A DNA stretch of 64,000 nt from assembly GCA_963995525.1 (NCBI GenBank), contig OZ023213.1, positions 53,752,622 to 53,816,621 of the forward strand, written 5' to 3'. The notes beneath the pieces were generated by a model that saw nothing but the letters and a program-made list of their open reading frames with translations, had not been told where the DNA came from and ran no database searches. Numbering within the stretch: position 1 is the stretch's first letter; each line of letters begins with the position of its first letter. Below, piece after piece: positions 1 to 13,361 of this stretch. The DNA comes from Escarpia spicata (Eukaryota; Annelida; Polychaeta; Sabellida; Siboglinidae). The translations under genes and the position numbers were made by a program.

Positions 1-299
1 AAACAGTGCCACACACCTGCTCAACTTCGATTTCGTCCGTCGAAGACGCGACAGTCGCGACGTTGTTGTTCATGATGTCGATGACGTTGTTCACGGCAGA
101 CAATAGGACTGTGCAGGAAGGCGGCGGTAATGACGCCGAAAACATCGCTTGTCACGTGACCGTCGTTCCTCAATCGCACGTCACATCACTCAGCCTGCAA
201 CGATACACCTTCGTGAGTTCGTCACAGCTTGCAAAACTAGAGCATTGCATCTATATGCACCTAGAATACACCCCCTACAACAATGCATTCCATGTTTGT

Positions 300-655
<356 letters not shown>

Positions 656-1344
656 ACAGACACAAATCTGTTATTATAATAATAAACTCATTGCCCCAGC
701 AATTAAAATCAGTTACGTCCCGGGTAAAACAAAAACCATTGGAAGATTTGGTGCTATCTGTATTTAAATAATTGTTTCTTTATTCCGTATTATGCAGACC
801 GTGGGTCTGGATGCACGACAAATCCCACGGGGAATTAGAGAATACGAAGCACGTGCTGTTGCCAATTTATTTTGTTATAATAACGCGATGTAAACAAACA
901 ATAAGATGACACTTGACAGGAGTCTAACATCGGTAATCCACGTGTATATGCACTGCATCCGTCGTTATGCTAGATAGTTCATTTGATTCATAATACTATA
1001 CTGCCAAATTTACGATTGCAAGATAGTATCGATCCACTAACCGCAAAGTTGATAATTATTGCAATATACACAACAGTGAAGAAACAAGTCCAGGACGTTG
1101 GCAACGCTAGAGTTTCGTAAATACACGCGTTCCCACTAACCATTTATGTTTTGTTGTCGCCAGTTATGGAATGCAGCAGAGAATGATTTCCTGATAAATC
1201 GAACATAAATCGGCAATGCCGCCAACCGGAGAATGGATGACCACTCATTTTGTCCTCTGATAAAGGTAAACAACTTTAAGTAACTCTCTTCGATTTTATA
1301 GAAATGATTCACCAACAAGTACATTACTTCGGGTTGTCCATGGA
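656..1344. other. Unique AT-rich spacer
   Basis: No gene, RNA or element recognised on either strand. The longest frames are short and lack homology. Confidence 0.5.
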
Positions 1345-2755
1345 AACGAGTGTCACATTCAATGGGTATGTACCTACGACACTAGACGGTGTCAATTTCA
1401 GTGGGTCTGTTGACCGTCGACATTAGACGGTGTCACATTCAATGGGTCTGTTGACCTACGACACTAGACGGTGTCACATTCAATGGTTATGTACCTACGA
1501 CACTAGACGGTGTCAATTTCAGTGGGTCTGTTGACCTACGACATTAGACGGTGTCACATTCAATGGGTCTGTTGACCTACGACACTAGACGGTGTCACAT
1601 TCAATGGTTATGTACCTACGACACTAGACGGTGTCAATTTCAGTGGGTCTGTTGACCTACGACATTAGACGGTGTCACATTCAATGGGTCTGTTGACCTA
1701 CGACACTAGACGGTGTCACATTCAATGGTTATGTACCTACGACACTAGACGGTGTCAATTTCAGTGGGTCTGTTGACCTACGACATTAGACGGTGTCACA
1801 TTCAATGGGTCTGTTGACCTACGACACTAGACGGTGTCACATTCAATGGTTATGTACCTACGACACTAGACGGTGTCAATTTCAGTGGGTCTGTTGACCT
1901 ACGACATTAGACGGTGTCACATTCAATGGGTCTGTTGACCTACGACACTAGACGGTGTCACATTCAATGGGTACGTACCTACGACACTAGACGGTGTCAC
2001 ATTCAGTGGGTCTGTTGACCTATGACACTAGACGGTGTCACATTCAATGGGTCTGTTGACCTACGACATTAGACGGTGTCACATTCAATGGGTCTGTTGA
2101 CCTACGACACTAGACGGTGTCACATTCAATGGTTATGTACCTACGACACTAGACGGTGTCAATTTCAGTGGGTCTGTTGACCTACGACATTAGACGGTGT
2201 CACATTCAATGGGTCTGTTGACCTACGACACTAGACGGTGTCACATTCAATGGGTATGTACCTACGACACTAGACGGTTTCACATTCAGTGGGTCTGTTG
2301 ACCTATGACACTAGACGGTGTCACATTCAATGGGTCTGTTGACCTACGACACTAGACGGTGTCACATTCAATGGGTATGTACCTACGACACTAGACGGTG
2401 TCACATTTAGTGGGTCTGTTGACCTATGACACTAGACGGTGTCACATTCAATGGGTGTGTTGACCTATGACACTAGACGGTGTCACATTCAGTGGGTCTG
2501 TTGACCTATGACACTAGACGGTGTCACATTCAATGGGTCTGTTGACCTATGACACTAGACGGTGTCACATTCAATGGGTCTGTTGACCTACGACACTAGA
2601 CGGTATCACATTCAATGGGTCTGTTGACGTATGACGCTAGACGGGTCACATTCACTGGGTCTGTTGACCTAGGACATTAGACGGTGTCATATTCAATGGG
2701 TCTGTTGACCTATGACACTAGCTGATGTCGCATTCAATGGGTATATTGACGATGA
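1345..2755. repeat. 39-41 bp minisatellite with trimeric higher-order structure
   Basis: The unit has the core ACACTAGACGGTGTCACATT followed by variants of CAATGGGTCTGTTGACC. About 35 copies. From about 1435 to 1975 three variants recur in fixed order with a 120-bp super-period. Confidence 0.97.
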
Positions 2756-2989
2756 AGCTTTGCCGTAATCATGAGTGTCGTCATCTTGGTAATCCGCAGT
2801 CGCATTACAGCGTGTTATTATCACAAGCGTTGTCATTGATCTAAAAAGATTGATTACGTTAACCCGCTCAGCTAATCTGACACCGCCTGTTAGTGATATA
2901 AATACTAGCTAGAGCGGGCCACCGAGGAAACGGCTCATTGTAAGTGCAGCTAACGGACGACTGGGTCGTGCCTTAAGCCGTATACGCAA

Positions 2990-3295
2990 CATCAGGTCGG
3001 CGACTTTGATGTCTCTTTGAATCAAATGTACATGAAGCTCGGAGTGGCGACCTTGATGTCTTGATCGTTGAATAACGTTGAACACACAGCTACAAGTCGG
3101 CGACCTCGATGTCTCATTGACCCACGCGCAGTTCGCAGTCGGCGATCTGGACGTTGATGCCTCGGAGAATCAGGTTGTACAGCAATGTACGAAAAGGTCC
3201 AGGTCGGCGACCACGATGGGTCGTTGAATCACGGTATACGCACAACTTGGAGTCGGCGACCTCGATGCCTTGTCGAATCACGTTATCACAGGCGT
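2990..3295. repeat. Degenerate ~55-60 bp repeat, about 5 copies
   Basis: Copies share AGTCGGCGACCTCGATG and TTGAATCACG, heavily diverged. Overlapping reading frames at 3114-3682 have no recognisable homology. Confidence 0.7.
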
Positions 3296-3824
3296 AGTCA
3301 GTAGAGATCTCAACGTAACTATTCGCATCGACCAGAATAAACACGCCTACTCCTTCAATTGGAAGCACTGTGTACGCAGTTGTCGTCAACACGGCTCGAG
3401 GACGCGCGTTTCCATCAATCCTTATCACCCGCCAGCTCGTGGGGATCGCAATTGAATTGCGCCAAAGAGAAAGTGAATCATGGAGACGAGTTGCCGTCCT
3501 GCCGACCGCGTGCACAGCGGGTGCGGAGCTGCTCACTGAACACGCTGGAACCTAACACAATCACCGAGAGACGACAGCCTTCGAGTGCAGCGACTGTTCA
3601 GTCAACGGGCCAACATCCTTTCGTCGGCATAGTTGTTCCAGCTACCACGCAAGTTGGACACCAAAACAGATTGGCTCAATGAAGTATCAGTGAACCGTCT
3701 TCAAAAGCCATCATTGGCCTAATGAAGTATCAATGGGCCATCTTCATTAGCCACCTTTGATCCAATCACGTTTTGCTAGCTGTGATTCAAAGGCTGATTT
3801 AATTATACCGACTCACGTGACCTC

Positions 3825-4580
3825 TGTATAGTAGCTACAACAGGTCTAGTAGCTACAATAGGTGTAGTAACAAGAACAGGTGTAGCTACAACAGGTGTAG
3901 CAGCAAGAACAGGTGTAGTAGCTACAACAGGTGTAGTAGCAAGAACAAGTGTAGTAGCTACAGCAGATGTAGTAGCTACAACAGGTGTAGTCGTTACAAC
4001 AGGTGTAGTAGCTACAGCAGATGTAGTAGCTACAACAGGTGTAGTGGAAAGAACAGTGTAGTATCTATATAAGGTGTAGTAGCTACAACGGGTGTAGTAG
4101 CAAGAACAGGTGTAGTAGATACAGCATGTCTAGTAGCTACAACATGTGTAGTATGTACCACAGGTGTAGTAGCTACAGCAGGTGCAGTAGTGATAACAGG
4201 TGTAGTAGCTACAACATGTGTAGTAGCTACAGCAGGTGCAGTAGTGACAACATATGTAGTAGCTACAACAGGTGTAGTAGCTACAACAGGTGTAATAGCT
4301 ACAACAGATGTAGTAGCTACAACAGGTGTAGTAGCTACAGCAGGTGCAGTAGTGATAACAGGTGTAGTAGCTACAACAGGTGTAGTAGCTACAGCAGGTG
4401 CAGTAGTGACAACATATGTAGTAGCTACAACAGGTGTAGTACCTACAACAGGTGTAATAGCTACAACAGATGTAGTAGCTACAACAGGTGTAGTAGCTAC
4501 AGCAGGTGCAGTAGTGACAACATATGTAGTAACTACGACCTACGTAGTAGCTACAACAGGTGTAGTAGCTACAGCAGCAA
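3825..4580. repeat. 18-bp minisatellite
   Basis: Unit GGTGTAGTAGCTACAACA, about 40 copies with variants (GATAACA, GTGACAACATA). Because 18 is a multiple of 3, several frames stay open, producing artefactual Ser/Cys/Tyr- or Val/Thr-repeat frames. Confidence 0.97.
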
Positions 4581-4924
4581 TTGTTTCAGTCGTGCTGAAG
4601 CTCCGGTAGACCCCCCCCAATGTAAATTTCGTTCCCGCTCCACTGCACAGATGTCTTCGTAATCATTTCATACCAACCTACCTTAAGAAGCAACCAAAAC
4701 GTCACTCAATGTGGCGCCGAGTTTCAGTAGTAGGTGAATCCCTCAAGGACAGAGAGGCGATTGTTTGGTCAAGTCATCACTATGGTGACCGAAACATGGA
4801 CCACTGCAACAATGCATCGCATCGTTTAATTACTACGAGTTGTAACAAAGCAGACACCTATAATTGCAGTGTGTTTGACCGTGACTCCTGATAGACGTTG
4901 AACTTATCCTCTAACCGGAAATCA

Positions 4925-5125
4925 CATCTGACGTTGATTCGTAACTCTAACTCTATTCATAACCCTGACCCTTACTCTAACAGTAACCCTAACCATAACT
5001 CTATCCACGACCCTAAGACTAATTATATCCATAGGCCTAACACTAACTCTAAACGTAACCATAACCTTACCTCTACTTACAACCATAACCTTAACTCTAT
5101 CTATCATTCTGTCCCTAACACAGCC
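4925..5125. repeat. Degenerate telomere-like interstitial repeat
   Basis: Repeats of CTAACC/TAACCCT with frequent substitutions (AACCCTGACCCTTACTCTAA), consistent with decayed TTAGGG-type sequence. There is no sign of a chromosome end. Confidence 0.6.
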
Positions 5126-6180
5126 TGGAATTGCTAAACATGATAAACAGCAAAAACGCACGACATGGAATTATGTGTTATTGTTGTCATAGCAACATGT
5201 ACCACCGAGCTCATCCATCAAAAAAATCCCCTAATAATTGTATTCTCTCTTGAACAACTATCTTTTCGTCATTAATTTCATGGAAATTAATGATTGTAGT
5301 ACACAGCCAACCTGAAATACTAATTGAAAAGAGCACTAGAGTAGTCTGTATCAGCTTTGTGACGATCGTTTCGAGAATAATTGTTCATGAATACGAATAA
5401 TAGTAGTAATAATAGCATTCAATAACGCCTATATCCCCAGGATTCTGAGCTCAGAGGCGCGACATAGCATCATCAACATGCAGCAATCGGAAAAAAGACC
5501 GTACAGTCGATATATATGCCATGTTATTCTAATGATCCTTTCCAATTCCTTCACTGCAGTTTGGTCGAATTCACTGAGCGGTATGAACGATTATTTGGCT
5601 TGTAGCAGTGGTGAATATTTGTTAACGAATAATCTTCGCGCAGTATATGCACCGTGACTTAATGTTTCTCAGAGAAGGTGAGATGGTGTTCGGTTGAACA
5701 CATATCTGCCACTTAGATCTCTTTCAGCAGCTCTAGGACTAGATAATGCGCTGTAGAAGAAGTTACTTTTGCTTTTATACACCACAAAAGGTTTATTCTT
5801 GACATAAAACGGTTTGTGCAGAGTGTCCGTGACAACACTGTGAAGTAGAATAAGGAAACATTCCTGTTAATTTACTTTTATTTAAACAACAGTAACCCGT
5901 GTGAGATAATCGGTGGGAGGTAATCCGTGGAAGATAATCCGTAGCAGCCGAGATAGTCATGGCGAGTTATCCTCCGACCTACTGAATTTTCGATGTATTT
6001 TAATTGTCACAAATAGCCTTTACGGGTTCAATGGATAATCACAGTATATACGTTCTTATTATGGACCAGGTGCGGTAACTCTGCTGGCATGAGGGCGGCT
6101 TGTGTGGCGGACAGATGGGACTGTGTCAGGGCTTTCCTGCTCCGTCTAGTGTACGTACCTCTTGGAGGCTTACACAACAA
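5126..6180. other. Unique spacer
   Basis: No gene or known element seen. It includes a short GATAATCCGTGGGAG-like direct repeat near 5905-5945. Confidence 0.45.
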
Positions 6181-6184
6181 CGTC

Positions 6185-7425
6185 GTGACACGATGAGTTA
6201 TTACTCGTGTCCTCCACTCAACGTGGGGACATGATCACTTGTTACTTAATGTCCTCCAGTAAGTATGGTGATACGATCACTTGTTATTTACGTCCTTCAC
6301 TTAACGTGGTGATACGATCACTTGTTATTTATGTCCTTCACTTAACGTGGTTATAAGATCACTTGTTATTTATGTCCTTCACTTAACGTGGTGATACGAT
6401 CACTTGTTATTTACGTCCTTCACTTAACGTGGTGATACGATCACTTGTTATTTATGTCCTTCACTTAACGTGGTTATAAGATCACTTGTTATTTACGTCC
6501 TTCACTTAACGTGGTGATACGATCACTTGTTATTTACGTCCTTCACTTAACGTGGTGATACGATCACTTGTTATTTATGTCCTTCACTTAACGTGGTTAT
6601 AAGATCACTTGTTATTTATGTCCTTCACTTAACGTGGTTATAAGATCACTTGTTATTTATGTCCTTCACTTAACGTGTTGATACGATCACTTGTTATTTA
6701 CGTCCTTCACTTAACGTGGTGATACGATCACTTGTTATTTATGTCCTTCACTTAACGTGGTTATAAGATCACTTGTTATTTACGTCCTTCACTTAACGTG
6801 GTGATACGATCACTTGTTATTTACGTCCTTCACTTAACGTGATGATACGATCACTTGTTATTTATGTCCTTCACTTAACGTGGTGATACGATCACTTGTT
6901 ATTTACGTCCTTCACTTAACGTGGTGATACGATCACTTGTTATTTATGTCCTTCACTTAACGTGGTGATACGATCACTTGTTATTTATATCCTTCACTTA
7001 ACGTGGTGATACGATCACGGGTTATTTACGTCCTTCACTTAACGTGGTGATACGATCACTTGTTATTTACGTCCTTCACATAACGTGGTGATACGATCAC
7101 TTGTTATTTACGTCCTTCACTTAACATGGTGATACAATCACTTGTTATTTATGTCCTTCACTTAACGTGGTGATACGATCACTTGTTAGTTATGTCCTTC
7201 ACTTAACGTGGTGATACGATCACGTGTTATTTACGTCCTTCACTTGACATGACATGGTGATACGATCACTAATTACTTATGTCCTCCACTTAACATAGTG
7301 ACATGATCATTTCTGACTAATGTCCTTCACTTAACGTGATGACATGATAACTTATAATTATGTCCTCCACAGAACTTTGTGACACTGTCATTTATTACGT
7401 GTGTCCTCCACACAAAGTGTGACAT
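6185..7425. repeat. 41-bp minisatellite, about 30 copies
   Basis: Unit built from CACTTGTTATTTACGTCCTT plus CACTTAACGTGGTGATACGAT. Two main variants (GTGATACGAT, GTTATAAGAT) alternate. The edges are more diverged than the centre. Confidence 0.97.
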
Positions 7426-7429
7426 GATA

Positions 7430-7590
7430 ATTTATTTCCAGTGTTGCTTGTCTGACATTGTCTAAATCAGTCCAACTGACTCCGATGTTGTCTGTCAGAA
7501 TCACATTAGAGCGACCTGTTTTGCGAGAGCCCGAGGGTTTCCACTGAAGAACTCTATTTGCTTTGTCATCATGGCACTTCACGGCGGTGG
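7430..7590 (-). mobile_element. Degenerate RTE tail fragment
   Basis: The minus strand reads VLQWKPSGSRKTGRSNVILT, then VSWTDLDNVRQATLE, resembling the conserved tail after the RT domain of RTE elements (W-x-P-x-G-x-R-x-x-G-R). It is short and diverged, directly beside the 41-bp minisatellite. Confidence 0.4.
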
Positions 7591-7726
7591 AGATCCGTAG
7601 TAGATTGCAGGAAATCAGTGTTCGAAATTAATGCCGACTCGGAGGCCCGTCAAACATTTCGTCGGGTCGGTATCTTTGAAAAAGTGCCGGCCCGCAGGAT
7701 GACAGAATTTTTTAAAGAAAATAATG

Positions 7727-8137
7727 GAGCATTTGTTTAGTATCCGGGCCAACCTCGATTTCGTCATTATATCTACAGGTTTGCCTAAATGTTATACATC
7801 AGTGGTTTAGTTATATAATTCAAGATCATCCCAGGCATATTTGTATTACGAAACCTTTGCGTCTAAGCACACTTTTGAGGCCCAAAGTGCGACCCGGTTT
7901 GCGTCAGTGTGCACCACTGCGGCCGCGCGTTACCGCACTGAGCGATATAGCAGCGTATGTTGTTCAAACTGGGTTGCTCTTTGGGCTTCAAAAGTGTGCT
8001 AATACGCGATATTATTGTAACGTAAATATGCATGGGATGATGTTGAATAATGGCAATAACATATGAGATATCAAAATTATGCAAAAATGTTGTTGTAACG
8101 ACGACGTCGAGGTGGGGGCGGATACTAGACAAGTGCC
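7727..8137. mobile_element. Foldback MITE, copy 1
   Basis: Terminal inverted repeats of roughly 190 bp surround a short centre. Left and right share CACTTTTGAGGCCCAAAG versus CTTTGGGCTTCAAAAGTG, and AACATCATCCCAGGCATATTT-type blocks. Outer ends resemble GGCACTTGTGTAGAATCCGG. The same family is at 38.1 and 60.1 kb. No coding capacity. Confidence 0.7.
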
Positions 8138-8139
8138 AA

Positions 8140-9045
8140 CATTGGTGACATTTGTGTATTTCCAACGGGAAATATAACGTAAGCATGGTACAAAAATAAA
8201 AAATGTCGAGCTGATCACTGCTGATAGGTCGATTGAGTTTAGTTTCGTAGTGCTGGCACAGTGACATGGGTGAAACGTTCGCAACCGCATGAAGCCATAC
8301 ACAGTGTCAGCCATCATCACCGTCCAGTTGGATTCACCCGAGGATGTCTAAATTCAAATCCGAGTTGTACTCGGACAGTGAGTTCAACTCTGATTCAGCT
8401 GGAGTCACTGTCAGTGACTGTAGCGAGTGGTTCTTACAGCCTGACAGTGCCGCTGCTCATGCAGATGATGGCCACAGTTCAGAGTAATCCCATGCATACA
8501 TTCGTCTTGTGGTGTATGTTGTAATTTGCAACATTGATGTTTTTTCTGTCAACAATAAACTGTTGCCTATGTTGTTATTTTATTCGCTGGTTCATTAATC
8601 TGAATATCGTAAATATGCAGGAGTATGAGGACAGACTTGGCCTGAAGTAGTATATTAATAATTATCATGCGTTACTGCTGCTAAACTATATTCTCGTGTA
8701 ATTATGTTAAGTTTTGTATGGGACCACCAACTTTTGAAAGTTGAAGGTACGACTGACCACCAACTGTTCAGCAAAGGTAACACTGATTAGAATTCCTGGT
8801 TGGTAATTGAAAGAGCTAGGACACGTTATAGGTTTTGTGCAGTAGTCTTGCATTTGTCTTCAAGTGTTTTCTCGAGTGTTTATGTCGGCAACCACGATTC
8901 ACAACGATAATAATTATGATGAGGTTTGGTTCAACCGTGGTCTTGAAGTTTCGTGGGTTCATATTGGCAGTTGCACAACGTATTCCAACATACACACTGC
9001 TGCAAGGTTTATTGCTGCGACTAATAAACCTTTCGTATCCTTAGC
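8140..9045. other. Unique spacer
   Basis: No recognisable gene or repeat family; only short non-homologous frames. Confidence 0.4.
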
Positions 9046-9049
9046 AGTG

Positions 9050-9370
9050 TCAACAAACACACACAGACATGCACATATGTACACAAGCACGCGCGCACGC
9101 GCACACGCACACACGCGCACACGCACACACGCACACACGCACACACGCACACACGCACACACGCACACACGCACACACGCACACACGCACACACGCACAC
9201 ACAGGTACACATACACAGAAACATACAAACACCCACACACATAAACACAGAAGCGCGCGCGCTCGTACACACACAAAGACACACACACACACACGCACGC
9301 GCGCACACATACCCATACACACACACACACACACTCACGCACAATCACACGCACATGCACACGCACACGC

Positions 9371-9405
<35 letters not shown>
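9050..9405. repeat. (CA)n / ACACGC microsatellite
   Basis: CA-rich with regular CACGCA interruptions, followed directly by the 9-bp array. Confidence 0.97.
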
Positions 9406-9406
<1 letters not shown>

Positions 9407-9520
9407 AGACCACGAAGACCACGAAGACCACGAAGACCACGAAGACCACGAAGACCACGAAGACCACGAAGACCACGAAGACCACGAAGACCACGAAGAC
9501 CACGAAGACCACGAAGACTA
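9404..9520. repeat. (GAAGACCAC)n 9-bp repeat
   Basis: About 13 near-perfect units. The period is a multiple of 3, so all frames stay open (Glu-Asp-His on one strand). This is an array artefact, not a gene. Confidence 0.97.
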
Positions 9521-10014
9521 CCAGACAATGGACATACAGAGATAAATGCAGTGACGGACGGTGCAGTAGGGCGGACGGAAGGTTGTGTGACCTCGATGGC
9601 AAATGCACTGGCTGCCCGCAGTTGCGGCCAATCAGCTGTCTGGTGTACTTTGCCCTTAATGTTGTTGCCCTCTTCACTCCCATGGTCGACATTGCATTGC
9701 AGACGATGACACAACAAATCCATCGCAATAGATGTCATCTGTTGCTTTGTGTTAACTTTGCGTTAACATTCTGCCTATGCACCGATTTCTCTTTCACATA
9801 ATCACAACTGAAAATGTATTGAAAATGCTATATTCCACCGACTTAGTGAATAATGCTTAACCCCTCGTCTAATAATGGTTAATCTATCGCCTAATAATGG
9901 TTAAATCAACGTTTGGTAATAGTTAACCCCTCGCCTAATGTATTTGCTATTGATCGAAAATAATAAATGTATGTTTATTTATTTATGATTCCACCAATAT
10001 AGGACATCACCAAA

Positions 10015-10352
10015 AGGTAAGATCACATTATGTACATCCAGTGGGTCCAACGACGCAGTGTATTGCACAGTCGGCCTGCTCGGCGTCTCTCACATGGGAA
10101 CAGGATCCAATGGGTTAGAGATGGAGAGCACCACGCTGTACGTCCACGACATTTACACCCAGTGTGAGATATTTTGCATCCCCTGGCATAGACGCCAGAT
10201 AGAAGGGACCAGCGGCATTTTGTGTCTCTTCCGACAGACGCAGGCAACGTGAGCTGAACAAAACTGTCTAAGTTTCGAAACGGCGGCAGGTGGAATCGAA
10301 CCACCGTCCACTCGATCGACAGTCCGGCGCTCTACCGCACGACCGCCGTTCC
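10015..10352 (-). mobile_element. Candidate tRNA-headed SINE or tRNA pseudogene (head at 10280-10350)
   Basis: The minus strand contains box-A-like GCGGTAGAGCGCCGGAC and a perfect box B, GGTTCGATTCC, flanked by a T stem GGTGG/CCACC. An acceptor-like stem AACGGCGG/CCGCCGTT closes the ~70-nt head. The D arm is short and the anticodon arm does not pair well, so no amino acid is assigned. Downstream sequence (GTCTATGCCAGGGGATGCAA) may be a SINE body. The body limits are guessed. Confidence 0.4.
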
Positions 10353-10504
10353 CTAAGATCAAGATCATATTTATCACACTTTGTGTTTGGTAAACATTAA
10401 TCAATACAAAATGTGTATTGCGTTAACACATTAACGTGGGAATTGACCGCAAAAGCGTATTGCAGTACAGATATGGGTGTCGCAACTCGGTATCCACGCA
10501 TTCT

Positions 10505-10915
10505 TACGTGAAGGTTGTTACGTCTAATAGACGCACAATGAGATACATTTGATAGGTCAAATTGACACACAACGAGTTACCTTTGATAGGACAAACTGAC
10601 ATAAAATGAGTTACATTTGATAGGTCAAACTGACACATAGCAAGTTACCTTTGATACGTCAAACTGACACAAAATGAATTTCATATGACACGTCAAACTG
10701 ACACACGACGAAGAACATTTGACACGTCACAATGAGACACAGCTAGTTACATTTCAAATGTCAAACAGAACCACAACGAGTTATATTTTATACGTCAAAA
10801 TGGCACAAAACGAGTGCCATGTGGACCTATAGAGTGGTGGTCTCCATCGACGCGTAAAACTGACACAGTGAGTCATATTTGATACGTCAAACTGACACAC
10901 AGCGAGTTACTTACC
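10505..10915. repeat. ~37-bp degenerate minisatellite
   Basis: About 9-10 copies of TTTGATACGTCAAACTGACA followed by CACAACGAGTTAC. Confidence 0.9.
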
Positions 10916-11134
10916 TTAAAGTCTCAATGGCGCCTTGCGTGTGACGGCGTCTTGCTGGCCTTCTGTGTCTCCAGACCTGCGAGTTGTCACCGCATGTGAC
11001 CGTCGCTCCTGCCGCTATTGATTGTCATGGTCGGCGTCACGAACTATCATTGTTGCATAATTATCATTCTGCATTGGTGCGACACATTGGGTGCGTGCAC
11101 TCGTAAATATTCATGGCCATGCAGCAATCAGCGC

Positions 11135-11520
11135 GGTAGAGTGAGTAGGGGAGAGTTTATGTGCTCGGTGTCAACGCTCTAGTGTGAACATGGCCGAGTT
11201 TATATTCTCGTCGTCAGCGCTGCACTGTGAACATGAGGGAATTTACATTCTCGTTGTCAGAGATGTTTTGTGAACAAGAGTGAGTATATAAGCTCGTCGA
11301 CACCGCTGTAGAATGAATATGATTCAGTTTATATTCTCGTCGTCAGCGCTAGAGTATAAAACATAAGTGAATCTATATGTTCGTCGTCAGCGCTGAAGTG
11401 TGAACATGGAAGGCGAGATTATATTCTCTTTGTCAGCACTGTAGTTTAAAGACGGGTGAGTTTATATTCTCGTCGTCTGCGCTATGGTGTGATCCTGGGA
11501 GAGTTCATATGCACGTCATC
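11135..11520. repeat. ~58-bp degenerate minisatellite
   Basis: About 6-7 copies of GAGTTTATATTCTCGTCGTC followed by AGCGCTGTAGTGTGAACATG. Confidence 0.9.
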
Positions 11521-11794
11521 GTATCACGATTCACCCATACAAGCACTGCACAAACACCAGTGCGCATTCTCGACATGCCGTCAAGGCTGCTTCTTGAAGG
11601 ATTATTCGAAGAAGTTACTGGTTAATAACACGTAGTTTTACCTACCTGTGCTTAATTGTACACTAGAAAATATAACGTCAACTGGCTTTCAGTTCGTCGA
11701 TAACAATGTCATACGCGTGTGAAGTGTCGCGTCTGGCCGCAGTATCGAAAACTTGTGTCTGTAATAGAACCTTGTAAATCAATGCCAACTCTAA

Positions 11795-12135
11795 TCGGCG
11801 AATACAGGTGTATCCCAACACCGTCGACTCTATAGGCGAGTACACGTGTATCCTAACACTGTCACCTCTACAGGCGAATACACGTGTATCCCAACAATGT
11901 CAACGCTACAGGCGTATACACGTGTATCCGAACACTGTTACCTCTACAGGCGAATACACGTGTACCCAAACAATGTCAATGCTACAGGCGTGTACACTTG
12001 TGTCCTAACACTGTCACCTCTACAGGCGAGTACACGTGTATCCCAACAATGTCAATGCTACAGGCATGTACACATGTATCCTACCACTGTCATCTCTACA
12101 GGCGAGTACACGTGTATCTCAACACTGTCAAATTC
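11795..12135. repeat. 38-bp minisatellite, about 9 copies
   Basis: Unit containing TACACGTGTATCCCAACA and CTACAGGCGAG. Overlapping frames shift register between copies, as expected for a noncoding array. Confidence 0.95.
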
Positions 12136-12139
12136 ATGA

Positions 12140-13200
12140 GGCGAGCACGTGGTGTTGGTTGCTATACCGCGTCATTTACGTAGATCGCAATTTCAGTGCG
12201 ATGAATGCGTTTGCAGGTGTACCTCGTTCTCGTCTGGTTATAGCTCCATCTTGTTGTCGTCCACTGGCGCCGGCAACAGCACGGTTGCCTCTGAGAGACG
12301 GGTCGATGGTCGCCGTCGCAGAGACGCAGACACATGGGGCGAGCTCTAGTCGCCTAGTGAGAACTACCACACTGCGCAGTGGAAATGTCGGCACCGCACC
12401 GCAACGTATAAATGGTTGGCGACTGGAGCGTGAACCGACACTCTCGTTGGGCGAATAACAGGTGTCAACGACAGAGCGTCGAACGTCGATTTCACCCGAC
12501 CAATCCTTATCCTTCCTCTCTCGACGACCGCATCTCCGCCTCTCTTGTCGCAGTGTCGTTGTCGTGACAGCGGTCACACTCGTCGCAACGACTGTCTCTG
12601 GTCGTCGTCCTGTGCGATGTCGCGCGTCGACCGATGTGTGCCTATGATGCGGCGTCCGAGTGAACAGCTCGGAGACGTCGCAAGCTCTCTGTCTAAGTCT
12701 TCATTACTCGGCCGCGTCACCCCGCGTCCGGCTGCCCGCTAAGAAACGAATGAACATCCGCCGTTACCGCCACCGCCGCCGCCACCGCCGCCAGCGCCGT
12801 GGCCGCCGCCAACGTCGTCGTGTCCCCGTCGTGAATATCGAGCGCTGTTTTAAGACGGCTCCATGCAACAGATTCGACGACGATACGACCGCGCCTGGTT
12901 CGTTCACTCGGGCCGCCTGTGTGAGGCGATCGCTGCCTGGCCAGATTATCTTTGTACTCGTTTACCGGCGGTAGTAGATAATGTGCCGGCGGTAGTAGCG
13001 GCTGTACCGGCGGTAGTAACGGCTGTACCGTTGTTAGTAACGGCTGTATCGGCGATAGTAGCGGCTGTATCGGTGGTAGTAGCGACTTTGGTGTGTCTTA
13101 GGTCGGATGTTGCATGTTTGTGTCGTGTGGCGTGTGTTTTGAGTGGGACATTCCGCATCCATGCTGCTTTAGTTCATGTCAATGCGGACCAATGAAATTG
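12140..13200. other. CpG-rich region with short codon-like repeats
   Basis: GC- and CpG-rich compared with its surroundings, with a CCGCCACCGCCG tract (12760-12810) and an 18-21 bp GGCGGTAGTAACGGCTGTACC repeat (12965-13080). It may be a CpG island or first exon of an unknown gene, but no reading frame is recognisable. Confidence 0.35.
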
Positions 13201-13361
13201 CCGCCGGTGAATGTGACAAATGTTGTACTGATCTGGTCACTCACAAACCAAGACAACTGAGGCGTTCTGGATAGCAAAGGACACGACATTTTGTTTATAA
13301 ACGACATCACAAAGTTACACATATGATTTAATTTCGGAACCACAAAGACCATGATACATTA

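Noticed and set aside
3114..3682. 140-aa minus and 107-aa plus frames
   Set aside because: They overlap a degenerate tandem repeat and contain no recognisable motif.
4126..4662. Ser-Cys-Tyr repeat protein
   Set aside because: 18-bp array read in frame. Two overlapping frames are equally open.
4925..5125. Considered as a chromosome end
   Set aside because: The telomere-like repeats are short, degenerate and flanked by unrelated sequence on both sides.
6185..7425. Regular repeats considered as a CRISPR array (also 30.0-31.1 kb and 45-46.5 kb)
   Set aside because: No unique spacers, no cas genes and an animal genome; these are minisatellites.
12176..12577. 133-aa minus-strand basic frame in CpG-rich DNA
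   Set aside because: The openness is explained by GC content; overlapping frames on the other strand are equally long.
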